Below, piece after piece: positions 18,111 to 26,985 of a stretch of 64,000 nt of DNA. Made by a program: the position numbers and the translations under genes. Source of the stretch: Burkholderia sp. BCC0322 (lineage in GTDB: Bacteria; Pseudomonadota; Gammaproteobacteria; Burkholderiales; Burkholderiaceae). The stretch covers positions 372,583-436,582 of the forward strand of contig NZ_CADFDU010000005.1 of assembly GCF_902833045.1 (NCBI RefSeq), in the 5' to 3' direction. Below the pieces are notes generated by a model. That model did no database searches and was not told the origin of the DNA. It worked only from the letters and a program-made list of their open reading frames with translations. Positions within the stretch are counted from its first letter, which is position 1, and the number at the start of each line of letters is the position of its first letter.

Positions 18111-18302
18111 ATGCGGAGAGTCATCGAAAAGATCGCCTGGTTCGCTCAGGATCAGGGCGGCGTGACGGCCATTGAATACGGCCTGATCGCGGCGCTGATC
18201 GCGCTCGGCATCGTCGCTGCGTTGACGGCGATCGGTACGGACCTGTCGACCGTGTTCAGCAGGATCGCCTCAAGTCTGGACGCGGCGGTAACAGCACTTT
18301 GA
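18111..18302 (+). CDS. flp: Flp-type pilin 1
   Basis: The 63-residue type IVb prepilin has a short leader ending in DQGG, followed by VTAIEYGLIAALIALGIV. This is the Flp signature: cleavage after Gly, Glu at mature position 5 and Tyr at position 6, then one hydrophobic helix. The prepilin peptidase encoded at 18952 would process it, and TadA-TadB-TadC would polymerise it through the secretin. GAAAGGAGAT lies upstream of the ATG. It is the first gene of the pilus locus. Confidence 0.93.
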   Translation: MRRVIEKIAWFAQDQGGVTAIEYGLIAALIALGIVAALTAIGTDLSTVFSRIASSLDAAVTAL

Positions 18303-18442
18303 TGGACGGTACGACGAACGGCGCTTCCGAATCGCTCGTCGGCACCACACGGCATCAACACCCGCTCTCGACGTATCGATGCAAGGTCATCCGACCAGCC
18401 GGCACGCGAGGGCTTTGAAAGTCACCACGCAAGGAGATCATC

Positions 18443-18625
18443 ATGACCAAGTTCATTCAACAAGCCGCCCGTTTCGTTCGCGATGAAGACGGCGTGACCG
18501 CCATCGAATACGGCCTCATCGCCGCACTGATCGCAGTCGGCATCATCGTCGCAGTCACCGCGGTCGGCACGCAACTCAAGACCGTGTTCACCACGATCGC
18601 AGCCGACCTGACCGCGGCCGTTTGA
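18443..18625 (+). CDS. flp: Flp-type pilin 2
   Basis: The 60-residue pilin is paralogous to pilin 1: the leader ends in DEDG and the mature part starts VTAIEYGLIAALIAVGIIVA. Glu5/Tyr6 are kept. The C-terminal tails of the two differ (KTVFTTIAADLTAAV here), so they may be major and alternative subunits. AAGGAG precedes the ATG. Confidence 0.93.
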   Translation: MTKFIQQAARFVRDEDGVTAIEYGLIAALIAVGIIVAVTAVGTQLKTVFTTIAADLTAAV

Positions 18626-18716
18626 GGCCGTTGACAAGCAGAGCGTGCGGACGGCTCGGCCGGTGCAGCGTTCGAGCCGCTCCCACGCATCTGATCACCC
18701 GGTACCGGAGACCATC

Positions 18717-18923
18717 ATGCAAACCAGGGCGCGTATCGCAAGCCTCGGGATCGGCGACGAGCAGGGCATGGCGTCGATCGAGTATGCGTTCCTCGCCGCG
18801 ACGTTGGCCGTCGCGGTGCTGGGCATCGCAGTCACGCTGAAAGGCTCGCTTGCCGATACGTCGGTGGTGATCGCAACGGCCGTCCTGGCCGCCGCGGCCA
18901 CCGCGCTGGCGATGGTTTCCTGA
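18717..18923 (+). CDS. divergent Flp/TadE-like pilin 3
   Basis: The 68-residue protein has a leader ending DEQG, then MASIEYAFLAATLAVAVLGI, keeping the Glu-Tyr pair after a Gly cleavage site. The mature helix is longer and Ala-rich (VLAAAATALAMV) and differs clearly from pilins 1 and 2, so it may be a minor or structural pseudopilin. ATG 18717 was chosen because the prepilin leader starts there; the open frame runs further upstream without a sensible leader. Confidence 0.8.
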   Translation: MQTRARIASLGIGDEQGMASIEYAFLAATLAVAVLGIAVTLKGSLADTSVVIATAVLAAAATALAMVS

Positions 18924-18951
18924 TCCTTCGATTCGCTCCGCGAGGTTCGCC

Positions 18952-19491
18952 ATGTTACCCGTTGCGCCGCCTTACCCGATTCCGTTGTGCGTGACGCTGC
19001 TCGCGGTCGCCGCGGCCGGCACGGACATCGCGGCCCGCCGCATTCCGAATCGCCTCGTCGCGCTCGGCCTCGCCGGTGCGCTGGCCGCCCAGTGCCTGCT
19101 GCACGGCGTCCTGGCAGGCGCGCTCGGCTGGCTCGCCGGCGCGGCGACCGGTTTCGCGCTGCTGCTGCCGTTCTACCTGTTGCGCGGGATGGCGGCCGGC
19201 GACGTGAAGCTGATGCTCGCGATCGGTGCGTGGGTCGGCGCGGAAATGACGTTTTACATCGTGCTGGCCACCTTCGTGGCCGGCGGGATCGGCGCACTCG
19301 CGGCCGTGCTGTTGCGCGGGCGGATGCGCCAGATGTGGGCGAACGTCCGCGCGCTGCTCGCGTGGCACGCGCGAGGCACGCGTGCGGAGGCCGCCGACGG
19401 CCCCGCGGCAATCACGTCGGTCGGCTCGCTGCCGTATGGCGTCGCGATCGCGGTCGGCACGCTGGTCATGCTGTTTGCGTCGTACGCATAA
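18952..19491 (+). CDS. tadV: A24 prepilin peptidase (TadV/CpaA)
   Basis: The 179-residue inner-membrane aspartic protease cleaves Flp prepilin leaders. The two catalytic aspartates are visible: Asp25 in GTDIAARRIPN and Asp84 in the GxGD-type segment AAGDVKLM. Four to six hydrophobic helices are present; no N-terminal methylase domain exists, as in other TadV/CpaA enzymes. It sits between the pilins and the secretin-assembly genes, its usual place. Confidence 0.92.
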   Translation: MLPVAPPYPIPLCVTLLAVAAAGTDIAARRIPNRLVALGLAGALAAQCLLHGVLAGALGWLAGAATGFALLLPFYLLRGMAAGDVKLMLAIGAWVGAEMTFYIVLATFVAGGIGALAAVLLRGRMRQMWANVRALLAWHARGTRAEAADGPAAITSVGSLPYGVAIAVGTLVMLFASYA

Positions 19492-19523
19492 CGCGCCGCG
19501 CCCGCAACGAGGATGGAACGACC

Positions 19524-20924
19524 ATGAACACGACTCATACCGAACCGAGACGCGACGCGCAGGTGGCCCATCTGCCCGATCCGTTGCCGTCGCGGGAGGC
19601 GCCTACGAAGCTGGGCGCGCAACTGCCGGCTGCGCCGCGCTCGCTCGACGAAACGGGACTGAGCAAGACGTTCGTTGCCGGGCTCGTGCTGAAGTCGACG
19701 CTGATGCTCGGCCGCCCGTCGTACGGCGACCTGGTCGAGCGGCACCGCCTGCCGCTCGCGGTACTCGACGACGTCTTCGCGTTCCTCGTGCGCGAGCATC
19801 TCGTCGAGCTCACGCATCGCGGCGCGACCGATCTCGACGTGACGTTCCGCCTGACCGACGCGGGCCGTGTCAGTGCGCTCGAGGAACGGGTGCGCAGCGG
19901 TTACAGCGGGCCCGCGCCGGTGCCGCTCGACGCGTATCTCGCGTGCGTGGCCGCGCATTCGGTGCGCAAGCTGCACATCGGCCAGCACGACGTGTGGGCC
20001 GCCTTCGACGGCATCGTGATCGACACGTCGGTGATCGACGCCGCGGCCGCGGCGCTGAACGCGGGCCGCCCGCTGCTGATCTACGGCCCGGCCGGCAGCG
20101 GCAAGACCTTCCTTGCCGAGCGGCTCGGTTCGCTGATGCACGGCTACGTGCCGGTGCCGCACGCGATCTGCGCGGCCGGCGAAGTGATCCAGGTCTACGA
20201 CCCGCTCGTGCATGTCGACGCGGCATCGCAACCCGGCGGCCAGTCGGTCGATCGCCGCTGGCGCCTGTGCGAGCGGCCGGTCGTGATCTCCGGCGGCGAA
20301 CTGACGCTCGACGAGCTCGACCTGCGCCGCGACGAGGCCGCAGGCTTCTACCAGGCGCCGCCGCACATGAAGGCGAACATGGGCATGTACGTCGTCGACG
20401 ATCTCGGCCGCCAGCGCGTCGAGCCGCGCGACCTGCTCAATCGGTGGCTGCGCCCGCTCGACTGCGGCGTCGATTTCATGACGCTCGAATCCGGCAACCG
20501 CTTCGTGCTGCCGTTCGACGTCTGGCCGGTGTTCTCGAGCAACCTGTCGCCGGAGCAACTGGGCGACGACGCGTTCCTGCGCCGCCTCGGCTCGAAGCTG
20601 CACATCGGGGCGCTGTCGATCGACCACTACCGCGCGGTGTTCGACGCGGCCTGCGCGTCGCTGGGCCTCGTCGCGGCCGGCGATGCATTCGACTACCTGC
20701 TGCATCGGCTGCATCTGCCGACCGGCAAGGCGTTTCTCGCCTGTTTCCCGGCGGACCTGCTGCGTCTCGTCGCCGCCGGCGCGCGTTACCGCGGCGATCC
20801 GCCCGAAGTGACGCACGACGCGCTGTACGACGCATGGGCGAGCTATTTCGGCGCGGCGCCTGAACGGGACGGCTGCCATCCGCCGCCCGTCGAGCGCGGC
20901 GGGCGCACCTACGTCACCGGTTGA
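19524..20924 (+). CDS. AAA ATPase of the Tad locus, unknown role
   Basis: The 466-residue predicted cytoplasmic ATPase has an N-terminal winged-helix-like segment (about 45-115, SKTFVAGLVLKSTLMLGRP) and a P-loop ATPase domain: Walker A IYGPAGSGKTF, Walker B MYVVDDLGRQ, then PVFSSNLSPEQL and an arginine-containing FLRRLGSKLHIG. It is not one of the core Tad ATPases, TadA or TadZ. Its position between tadV and rcpC suggests an accessory regulator or remodeller of pilus assembly. ATG 19524 has GAGGATGGAACG upstream. Confidence 0.75.
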   Translation: MNTTHTEPRRDAQVAHLPDPLPSREAPTKLGAQLPAAPRSLDETGLSKTFVAGLVLKSTLMLGRPSYGDLVERHRLPLAVLDDVFAFLVREHLVELTHRGATDLDVTFRLTDAGRVSALEERVRSGYSGPAPVPLDAYLACVAAHSVRKLHIGQHDVWAAFDGIVIDTSVIDAAAAALNAGRPLLIYGPAGSGKTFLAERLGSLMHGYVPVPHAICAAGEVIQVYDPLVHVDAASQPGGQSVDRRWRLCERPVVISGGELTLDELDLRRDEAAGFYQAPPHMKANMGMYVVDDLGRQRVEPRDLLNRWLRPLDCGVDFMTLESGNRFVLPFDVWPVFSSNLSPEQLGDDAFLRRLGSKLHIGALSIDHYRAVFDAACASLGLVAAGDAFDYLLHRLHLPTGKAFLACFPADLLRLVAAGARYRGDPPEVTHDALYDAWASYFGAAPERDGCHPPPVERGGRTYVTG

Positions 20925-20959
20925 GCCGTTTCTTTCAAGATTCGTCGAGGAGCATTGCC

Positions 20960-21799
20960 ATGAAAAACAGTCGAGCAGTCCTGATGCTGGTCGTCGCGAT
21001 GGTCGCGGGTCTTGCCGCGGTCGTGTTCGCGTCCCACTGGCTGTTGCAGACATCCACGAGCTCGGTCACGCAGGTTGCGGTGGCGGCCACCGACCTGAAC
21101 CTGGGCGAACCGCTCGGGCCGAACCAGATCCGCATGGTGAACTGGCCGTCGGACAGCGTGCCGGCCGGTGCGTTCGCCGACACCAAGGCGCTCGAAGGGC
21201 GCGTGGTCCGCACCAGCCTGTCGCGCGACGAGCCGGTGATCGAATCGAAGCTCGCGCCGGTCGGCACGAAGGGCGGGCTGTCCGCGGTGATCTCGGACGG
21301 CAGCCGCGCGATCACGGTGCGCGTGAACGATGTGGTCGGCGTCGCGGGCTTCGCGCTGCCGGGCAACTACGTCGACGTGATCGTCAACACGCAGGAACAG
21401 CAGGGCAAGACCGACGGGCAGAGCATCTCGAAGATCGTGCTCGAGCACATCCTCGTGCTCGCCGTCGCGCAGCAAGTGAGCCGCGACGACACGGCGCCGA
21501 AGGTCGTCAACGCGGTCACGCTGGAAGTCACGCCCGACCAGGCCGAACGGCTCGACCTCGCGCGCAGTGTCGGCACGCTCTCGCTCGTGCTGCGCAACCA
21601 GGTCGACAAGAAGACGCTGAACACCGACGGTGCGACCAAGCTCACGTTGCTCGGCAAGGAGCCCGCACCCGAAGCGCCGCCGGCGCCGGCCCATGTGCGG
21701 ACGGTACGCGTGCATGTCGCATCGCACGCGGCGCCGGAAGGACGGCGCGACTGCGTCGGCGTGCTGACGGGCGTGAGGGGCAGCGTCGAATGCTTCTGA
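20960..21799 (+). CDS. rcpC: Flp pilus assembly protein RcpC/CpaB
   Basis: The 279-residue protein has one N-terminal membrane anchor (about 8-28) and an SAF-type domain (VAVAATDLNLGEPLGPNQIR, GRVVRTSLSRDEPV, LPGNYVDVIV), the layout of RcpC/CpaB, which acts in the periplasm at the secretin. The C-terminal 45 residues are Pro/Ala-rich and variable. GTCGAGGAG precedes the ATG at 20960. Confidence 0.88.
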   Translation: MKNSRAVLMLVVAMVAGLAAVVFASHWLLQTSTSSVTQVAVAATDLNLGEPLGPNQIRMVNWPSDSVPAGAFADTKALEGRVVRTSLSRDEPVIESKLAPVGTKGGLSAVISDGSRAITVRVNDVVGVAGFALPGNYVDVIVNTQEQQGKTDGQSISKIVLEHILVLAVAQQVSRDDTAPKVVNAVTLEVTPDQAERLDLARSVGTLSLVLRNQVDKKTLNTDGATKLTLLGKEPAPEAPPAPAHVRTVRVHVASHAAPEGRRDCVGVLTGVRGSVECF

Positions 21800-21903
21800 C
21801 GCAGACACACTCATCCAGACAAACAGATCGGCCGTCGGTGAGACACGGTGGCCTTGGAAGTCGATAACCGGCGCAGCGCCGGACTCTCGGGGGATCAGAC
21901 GAA

Positions 21904-23820
21904 ATGAAGCTCAAACCGCAATGCACAGGTACCGGGCCGCTGCGTACACGCGTCGCACGGGGCACGATGATGGCCGCGATCCTCTGTTTCGGATGGCTGA
22001 CCGTCTATGGCGCACTGGCCCAGGAAGGCGTCGAAGCGGGCGCGCTGACGAAGGGCGGCGCCGGCGCGCCGGCCACCATCGGCAAGGGGCCGATGCAGAT
22101 GACGATCAGCATGGGGCCGGTCGCGGCCGCCGCGCCCGCGGCGTCGGCGGGGCCGCTGCACGGGCCGAACTGCGTCGGTGCAGTGCGGGATTCGACCAGT
22201 GTCAGCGTGCCGCTCGGCAAGTCGCTGCTGGTGCCGATGCCGGAGCCGGTCCGCAATCGGACGATCGGCAATCCGGCCGTCGCACAGGCCACGATGGTGT
22301 CGCCACAGACGCTGTACATCCTCGGGCTGTCGGTCGGCACGACGAACATGATCGTGCAGGGCAGAAGCGGTGCTTGCCGCGTGATCGACGTGGCGGTCGG
22401 CGCGGATGCCGGCGGCCTGCAGGCGTCGCTGCAGCAGCTGATGCCGAACGAGCGCGATATCCGCGTGACGACCGCGGCCGGCACGATCGTGCTGTCGGGT
22501 ACCGTGTCGAGCTCGCAGGCCGCGCAGCAGGCCGTGCAGATCGCCCATGCCTACGGCGACAGCGCCGGCGACCCGGCCGCGGCCGGCAAGTCGGGCGGCG
22601 CGGGCGTGCTGAACATGCTGGCCGTCACGTCGCCGCAGCAGGTGATGCTCGAGGTGAAGGTGGCCGAAGTGTCGAAGACGCTGATGAACCAGATGGGCAG
22701 CGCGCTCAACATCCAGGGCGGGTTCGGTTCGTGGAGCGGCGCGCTGGTCAGCAACCTGCTCGCGGGCGTCGCAAGCGGAGTCGCGTTCAGCAAGTCGAAC
22801 AACAAGCCGTTCAACCTCGCGGCCGACGCGCAGAACACCGACAACCTGGTCAAGATCCTCGCGGAGCCGAATCTCGTGACGATCAGCGGCCAGGAAGCGA
22901 CGTTCCTCGCCGGCGGCAAGATCTTCATCCCGATCCCGCAGAGCAGCGGCAACGGCACGTCGTCGATCACGCTGCAGGAAGAGGAATTCGGCGTCGCGCT
23001 GAAGTTCACGCCGACCGTGCTGGCGAACGGGCGGATCAGCCTGAAGGTGGCGCCGGAAGTGTCGGAACTGTCGCAGACGGGGGTCACGCTGAGTGCGACC
23101 AACATCGGCGGCACGTCGATCCTGCCGCTGATCACGACGCGGCGCGCCTCGACGACGGTCCAGATGAGCGACGGCGAATCGTTCGCGATCGGTGGACTGA
23201 TCAAGGACAACGTGACGGGCGCGCTGAAGGCGATCCCGGGCGTGGGCGAAGTGCCGGTGCTCGGCGCGCTGTTCCGCAGCACGTCGTTCCAGCAGGACCG
23301 CACCGAGCTGATCTTCCTGATCACGCCGCACCTCGTGAAGCCGCTGCAGACCGCCGACGTGCCGTTGCCGACCGACAGCTTCTCGAAGCCGAACGAAGCC
23401 GACGTGTATGCGACGGGCAACATGGAAGGCCGTGGCGGGGTTCGCAAGCCGGGCGCACAGCCGTCGAACGGCGCAGCAGCAGCCCCGCAGGCGCCGGCTC
23501 AAGCGCCCGCACCGACGCCGCAATCGGAAGCGCCGACCGGCCCGACCGCCGCGCTGCCCGTACCGCGTGCGCCGCAAGGTGCGGACGCGCAGCCGCCGGT
23601 ACCGGCCGAGCCGCAGAAGGCGCCCGCGCCGGTGGCGGCCACCGTGTCGCAATCCGACGCGGCCCGCATCGCGCACGTCGAAGCCGCCGCCGCGCGCCTT
23701 GCGGCGGCCGGCCCCGACGCGCCGGCCCGGCCGGCTGCACCGGTGCGACCGAAGCGCCGGATTCCGGCGGGTGCCGACGCGCAGATCGCACGGTCCGAAT
23801 CCGCGTCCACCGATCGTTGA
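21904..23820 (+). CDS. rcpA: Tad pilus secretin RcpA/CpaC
   Basis: The 638-residue outer-membrane secretin forms the pilus exit pore. A signal peptide ends near ALAQEG (about 40). It is followed by a pilus/BON-type domain (SVPLGKSLLVPMPEPV, IRVTTAAGTIVLSGTVSS) and the secretin core (MLEVKVAEVSKTLMNQMGS, then VKILAEPNLVTISGQEATFL, VPVLGALFRSTSFQ, ELIFLITPHLV). The last ~150 residues are a Pro/Ala/Gln-rich, probably disordered tail longer than usual. It follows rcpC by about 100 bp. Confidence 0.93.
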   Translation: MKLKPQCTGTGPLRTRVARGTMMAAILCFGWLTVYGALAQEGVEAGALTKGGAGAPATIGKGPMQMTISMGPVAAAAPAASAGPLHGPNCVGAVRDSTSVSVPLGKSLLVPMPEPVRNRTIGNPAVAQATMVSPQTLYILGLSVGTTNMIVQGRSGACRVIDVAVGADAGGLQASLQQLMPNERDIRVTTAAGTIVLSGTVSSSQAAQQAVQIAHAYGDSAGDPAAAGKSGGAGVLNMLAVTSPQQVMLEVKVAEVSKTLMNQMGSALNIQGGFGSWSGALVSNLLAGVASGVAFSKSNNKPFNLAADAQNTDNLVKILAEPNLVTISGQEATFLAGGKIFIPIPQSSGNGTSSITLQEEEFGVALKFTPTVLANGRISLKVAPEVSELSQTGVTLSATNIGGTSILPLITTRRASTTVQMSDGESFAIGGLIKDNVTGALKAIPGVGEVPVLGALFRSTSFQQDRTELIFLITPHLVKPLQTADVPLPTDSFSKPNEADVYATGNMEGRGGVRKPGAQPSNGAAAAPQAPAQAPAPTPQSEAPTGPTAALPVPRAPQGADAQPPVPAEPQKAPAPVAATVSQSDAARIAHVEAAAARLAAAGPDAPARPAAPVRPKRRIPAGADAQIARSESASTDR

Positions 23821-23841
23821 TGCCATCCCAAGGGGACCCTC

Positions 23842-24138
23842 ATGAAATCCGCCTACCTCGTATTCGTGCGCCGCGCGGCGCTCGCCGCACCGCTTGCCTT
23901 CGCGCTTGCCGGCTGCATGTCGTCCACCCCGGTGTGGGACACCCGCTTCGGCGATTCGGTCCGCACCGTGATGAAGGCCCAGATCATCGATCCGCATGCC
24001 GCCGAACACGCGGCCGCGACGACGCTGGTCGACGGCAATGCGGCTGCTTCGGCGCTCGACAACTACGACAAGTCGTTCAAGCAGATCGATCCGCCCGCCA
24101 ATGCGTTCGTGATCGGGGTCGGCAAGGCCACCCAGTAA
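23842..24138 (+). CDS. small Tad-locus lipoprotein
   Basis: The 98-residue protein has a lipobox ending LAGC (Cys25), so it should be lipidated. The mature part (DTRFGDSVRTVMKAQIIDPH) resembles small lipoproteins encoded beside Tad secretins and may act as a pilotin or secretin-stabilising factor. AAGGGGAC is placed upstream of the ATG. It directly follows the secretin gene by 21 bp. Confidence 0.8.
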   Translation: MKSAYLVFVRRAALAAPLAFALAGCMSSTPVWDTRFGDSVRTVMKAQIIDPHAAEHAAATTLVDGNAAASALDNYDKSFKQIDPPANAFVIGVGKATQ

Positions 24139-24163
24139 CGACGGCACGCTCAGGGAGAACGCC

Positions 24164-24334
24164 ATGAACGGCGCAGCTCGTTATCCGCAAGCCGTGCGTC
24201 GCAGCCGGCATCGCCAGCGCGGTGCCGTCGCGATCGTCGCCGGTCTCGCATTGCCCGCGACGATGCCGCCGTTCACGACCACACTGCCGCGCGAAAGCCT
24301 GACCTCCGCGACCGGCGGCGCCCACTGCAATTGA
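24164..24334 (+). pseudogene. truncated TadG/TadE-like gene remnant
   Basis: A 56-codon frame with a good start (AGGGAGAACGCC before ATG) reads RRSRHRQRGAVAIVAGLALP. This is the typical N terminus of TadG/TadE-like pseudopilins (RRQRGAVAI plus hydrophobic helix), but the helix breaks off after LALPATMPP and a stop follows. The position between lipoprotein and tadZ is where TadG-type genes often sit. It is either a decayed gene or a very short surviving peptide. Confidence 0.6.
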
Positions 24335-24356
24335 TCGAACAGGCGAGGCACACGAC

Positions 24357-25565
24357 ATGATCAATATTCTCGTAGCTTCCGACGACACCGCACGCCTCTC
24401 GCAGATCGCGCGCCTCGTGGCCGACTGCGGACGCTATCGCGCCACACGCGCGAACGGCCGCCCGTCGCAGATCGAACATCGCACCGACGGGCTCGACGCG
24501 TTCGACATCCTGCTGGTCGACGGCACGTCGCTCGACGCATCCGAGCTGGCGGCGATCGAGCGGATCTGTCGCGCTCACGCCGGGCTGACCTGCATCCTGA
24601 CGATGGCGGATACCTCGCCGCACGTGCTGCTCGACGCGATGCGCGCGGGCGCCCGCGACGTGCTGCAGTGGCCGCTCGACACGCAGGCGCTCGGCAATGC
24701 GCTCGAACGCGCGGCCGCGCAAAGCACGCGGCGCGACACCGACGATACGCGGATCATGTCGTTCATGTCGTGCAAGGGCGGGTCCGGCACGAGCTTCGCG
24801 GCCAGCAATGTCGCATTCGAGATCGCGGAGGGCTTCAAGCGCCGCGTGCTGCTGATCGACCTGAACCAGCAGTTCGCCGACGCGGCCTTTCTCGTCAGCG
24901 ATGAAACGCCGCCGTCGACGCTGCCGCAGCTGTGCGCGCAGATCGAGCGGCTCGACAGCGCGTTCCTCGATGCGAGCGTCGCGCACGTGACGGAGAACTT
25001 CCATGTGCTCGCGGGCGCAGGCGACCCGGTCAAGGCTGCGGAGATGCGCGAAGACGCGCTCGAATGGATCCTGGGCGTTGCCGCGCCGCGCTACGACTTC
25101 GTGATCTTCGACATTGGCGTTGGCGTCAATCGGCTGTCGATGGTTGCGCTGGATCGCAGCGACCAGATCGAGCTCGTGATGCAGCCCACGATGCCGCACG
25201 TGCGCGCCGGCCGCCGGCTGCTGGAGATTCTCGTGTCGCTCGGCTACTCGACCGACCAGATGCGGCTCCTCCTGAACCGTGCGACGCGCACGAGCGACCG
25301 GACCCGCACCGCGCTCGAGGAAGTGCTCGGCCTGAAGGCCGCCTGCACGATTCCCGACGACGCCGACACCGTGCTCGAAGCGATCAACCAGGGCCATCCG
25401 GTGTCGCGGCTCGCACGCGGCGCGGCGGTCACGCGTGCGCTGCAGGGTTACGCGAAACAGCTCGTCGACGGGGAGGTGCGCGCGGGACACGGCGCCGTGC
25501 GCGGCGAGCCGCTGATGTCCAGGTTGTTCGGCCGCAAGGTCACGCCGAAGCTCAAGTCCATGTAA
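24357..25565 (+). CDS. tadZ: pilus localisation ATPase TadZ/CpaE
   Basis: The 402-residue protein has an atypical receiver-like N-terminal domain (about 1-125, ILVASDDTARLSQI, ILLVDGTSLD) and a MinD/ParA-type ATPase domain with the deviant Walker A FMSCKGGSGTSF (Thr then Ser in place of the usual K[ST]T), VLLIDLNQQFADAA and DFVIFDIG. TadZ proteins localise the pilus machine to a cell pole or focus. It is followed by tadA after 19 bp. Confidence 0.9.
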   Translation: MINILVASDDTARLSQIARLVADCGRYRATRANGRPSQIEHRTDGLDAFDILLVDGTSLDASELAAIERICRAHAGLTCILTMADTSPHVLLDAMRAGARDVLQWPLDTQALGNALERAAAQSTRRDTDDTRIMSFMSCKGGSGTSFAASNVAFEIAEGFKRRVLLIDLNQQFADAAFLVSDETPPSTLPQLCAQIERLDSAFLDASVAHVTENFHVLAGAGDPVKAAEMREDALEWILGVAAPRYDFVIFDIGVGVNRLSMVALDRSDQIELVMQPTMPHVRAGRRLLEILVSLGYSTDQMRLLLNRATRTSDRTRTALEEVLGLKAACTIPDDADTVLEAINQGHPVSRLARGAAVTRALQGYAKQLVDGEVRAGHGAVRGEPLMSRLFGRKVTPKLKSM

Positions 25566-25584
25566 TTCTTTCGGGGAATCGATC

Positions 25585-26952
25585 ATGTCATTGCGCGAAC
25601 AGATGTCGTTGCACCGGGCCCCGCCGCTGGCGACGGGCAGCGAACCGGCCGGCCCGGCTCATTCGTCGTTGCGCGACGCGTACCAGAAACTGCGTCGCGA
25701 GATTCACCTGGCCGTGCTCGAGCGCGTCGAGCTGGAGCGCCTGTCGCGGATGCAGCAGGATCAGGTCCGGCAGGAAATCGCCGCGCTGATCTCGCGCATC
25801 CTCGACGACGAACGGATGCCTGCGAACGATATCGAGCGGCGACAGCTCGCGATCGACGTGTATGACGAGATGTTCGGCTTCGGTCCGCTCGAAGTGCTGC
25901 TGCGCGACCCCGGCATTTCCGACATCCTCGTGAACACGTACCGGCAGGTCTATGTCGAGCGCAGCGGCCAGCTCGAACTGACCGACGTGACGTTCTACGA
26001 CGACGCGCACCTGATGAAGGTGATCGAGAAGATCGTGTCGCGTGTCGGGCGCCGCATCGACGAATCGAGCCCGATGGTCGATGCGCGGCTGCCGGACGGC
26101 TCGCGTGTGAACGCGATCATCCCGCCGTCGGCGATCGACGGGCCGCTGATGTCGATTCGCCGCTTCGCGGTCAACCCGCTGAAGATGGACGACCTCGTGC
26201 GCTACCACAGCCTGACGCCGCCGATGGCCGAACTGCTCGACGCGCTGTCGCGCGCGAAGGTGAACGTGCTGGTATCGGGGGGCACCGGCAGCGGCAAGAC
26301 GACGCTGCTCAACATCCTGTCGGGCTTCATTCCGCGCAACGAGCGGATCGTGACGATCGAGGATGCCGCCGAGCTGCAACTGCAGCAGCCGCACGTGCTG
26401 CGGCTCGAAACGCGCCCGCCGAACATCGAGGGCAAGGGCGAGATCACGCAGCGCACCCTGGTGCGCAACGCGCTGCGGATGCGTCCGGACCGGATCATCC
26501 TCGGCGAAGTGCGTGGCGCGGAAGCGCTCGACATGCTGAACGCGATGAACACCGGCCACGAAGGCTCGCTCGCGACGATCCACGCGAACACGCCGCGCGA
26601 TGCGCTGACGCGGCTCGAGAACATGATCAGCACCTCCGGCCTGGCGCTGCCGCCGAAGACGATGCGCCAGCAGATCGCGTCGGCGATCTCGGTGGTCGTG
26701 CAGGCGGCGCGGCTGACCGACGGCAAGCGCAAGATCGTCAGTATCCAGGAGCTGACCGGGATGGAAGGCGACATCATCAACATGCAGGAGATCTTCACGT
26801 TCAAGCGCACGGGCGTGGACCGCGACGGTACGGTGCGCGGCCACTTCTGCGCGACGGGGGTGCGGCCGAAGTTCGTCGAGCGGCTGCAGGCGTTCGGCAT
26901 CAACCTGCCGGATGCGCTCTACGATCCGTCGCAGCGTTACGAGACGAACTGA
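25585..26952 (+). CDS. tadA: Tad pilus motor ATPase TadA/CpaF
   Basis: The 455-residue hexameric secretion ATPase powers Flp pilus assembly. It carries an N-terminal helical region, Walker A GGTGSGKT (232-239), an Asp-box-like [17 protein letters not shown], Walker [16 protein letters not shown] and the His box [17 protein letters not shown]. All motifs are intact. The ATG follows GGGGAATCGATC closely after tadZ. It partners with TadB and TadC, encoded next. Confidence 0.95.
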   Translation: MSLREQMSLHRAPPLATGSEPAGPAHSSLRDAYQKLRREIHLAVLERVELERLSRMQQDQVRQEIAALISRILDDERMPANDIERRQLAIDVYDEMFGFGPLEVLLRDPGISDILVNTYRQVYVERSGQLELTDVTFYDDAHLMKVIEKIVSRVGRRIDESSPMVDARLPDGSRVNAIIPPSAIDGPLMSIRRFAVNPLKMDDLVRYHSLTPPMAELLDALSRAKVNVLVSGGTGSGKTTLLNILSGFIPRNERIVTIEDAAELQLQQPHVLRLETRPPNIEGKGEITQRTLVRNALRMRPDRIILGEVRGAEALDMLNAMNTGHEGSLATIHANTPRDALTRLENMISTSGLALPPKTMRQQIASAISVVVQAARLTDGKRKIVSIQELTGMEGDIINMQEIFTFKRTGVDRDGTVRGHFCATGVRPKFVERLQAFGINLPDALYDPSQRYETN

Positions 26953-26985
26953 CGACATGGCGCCGTTTGCTGCCGGGGAGGCCGC

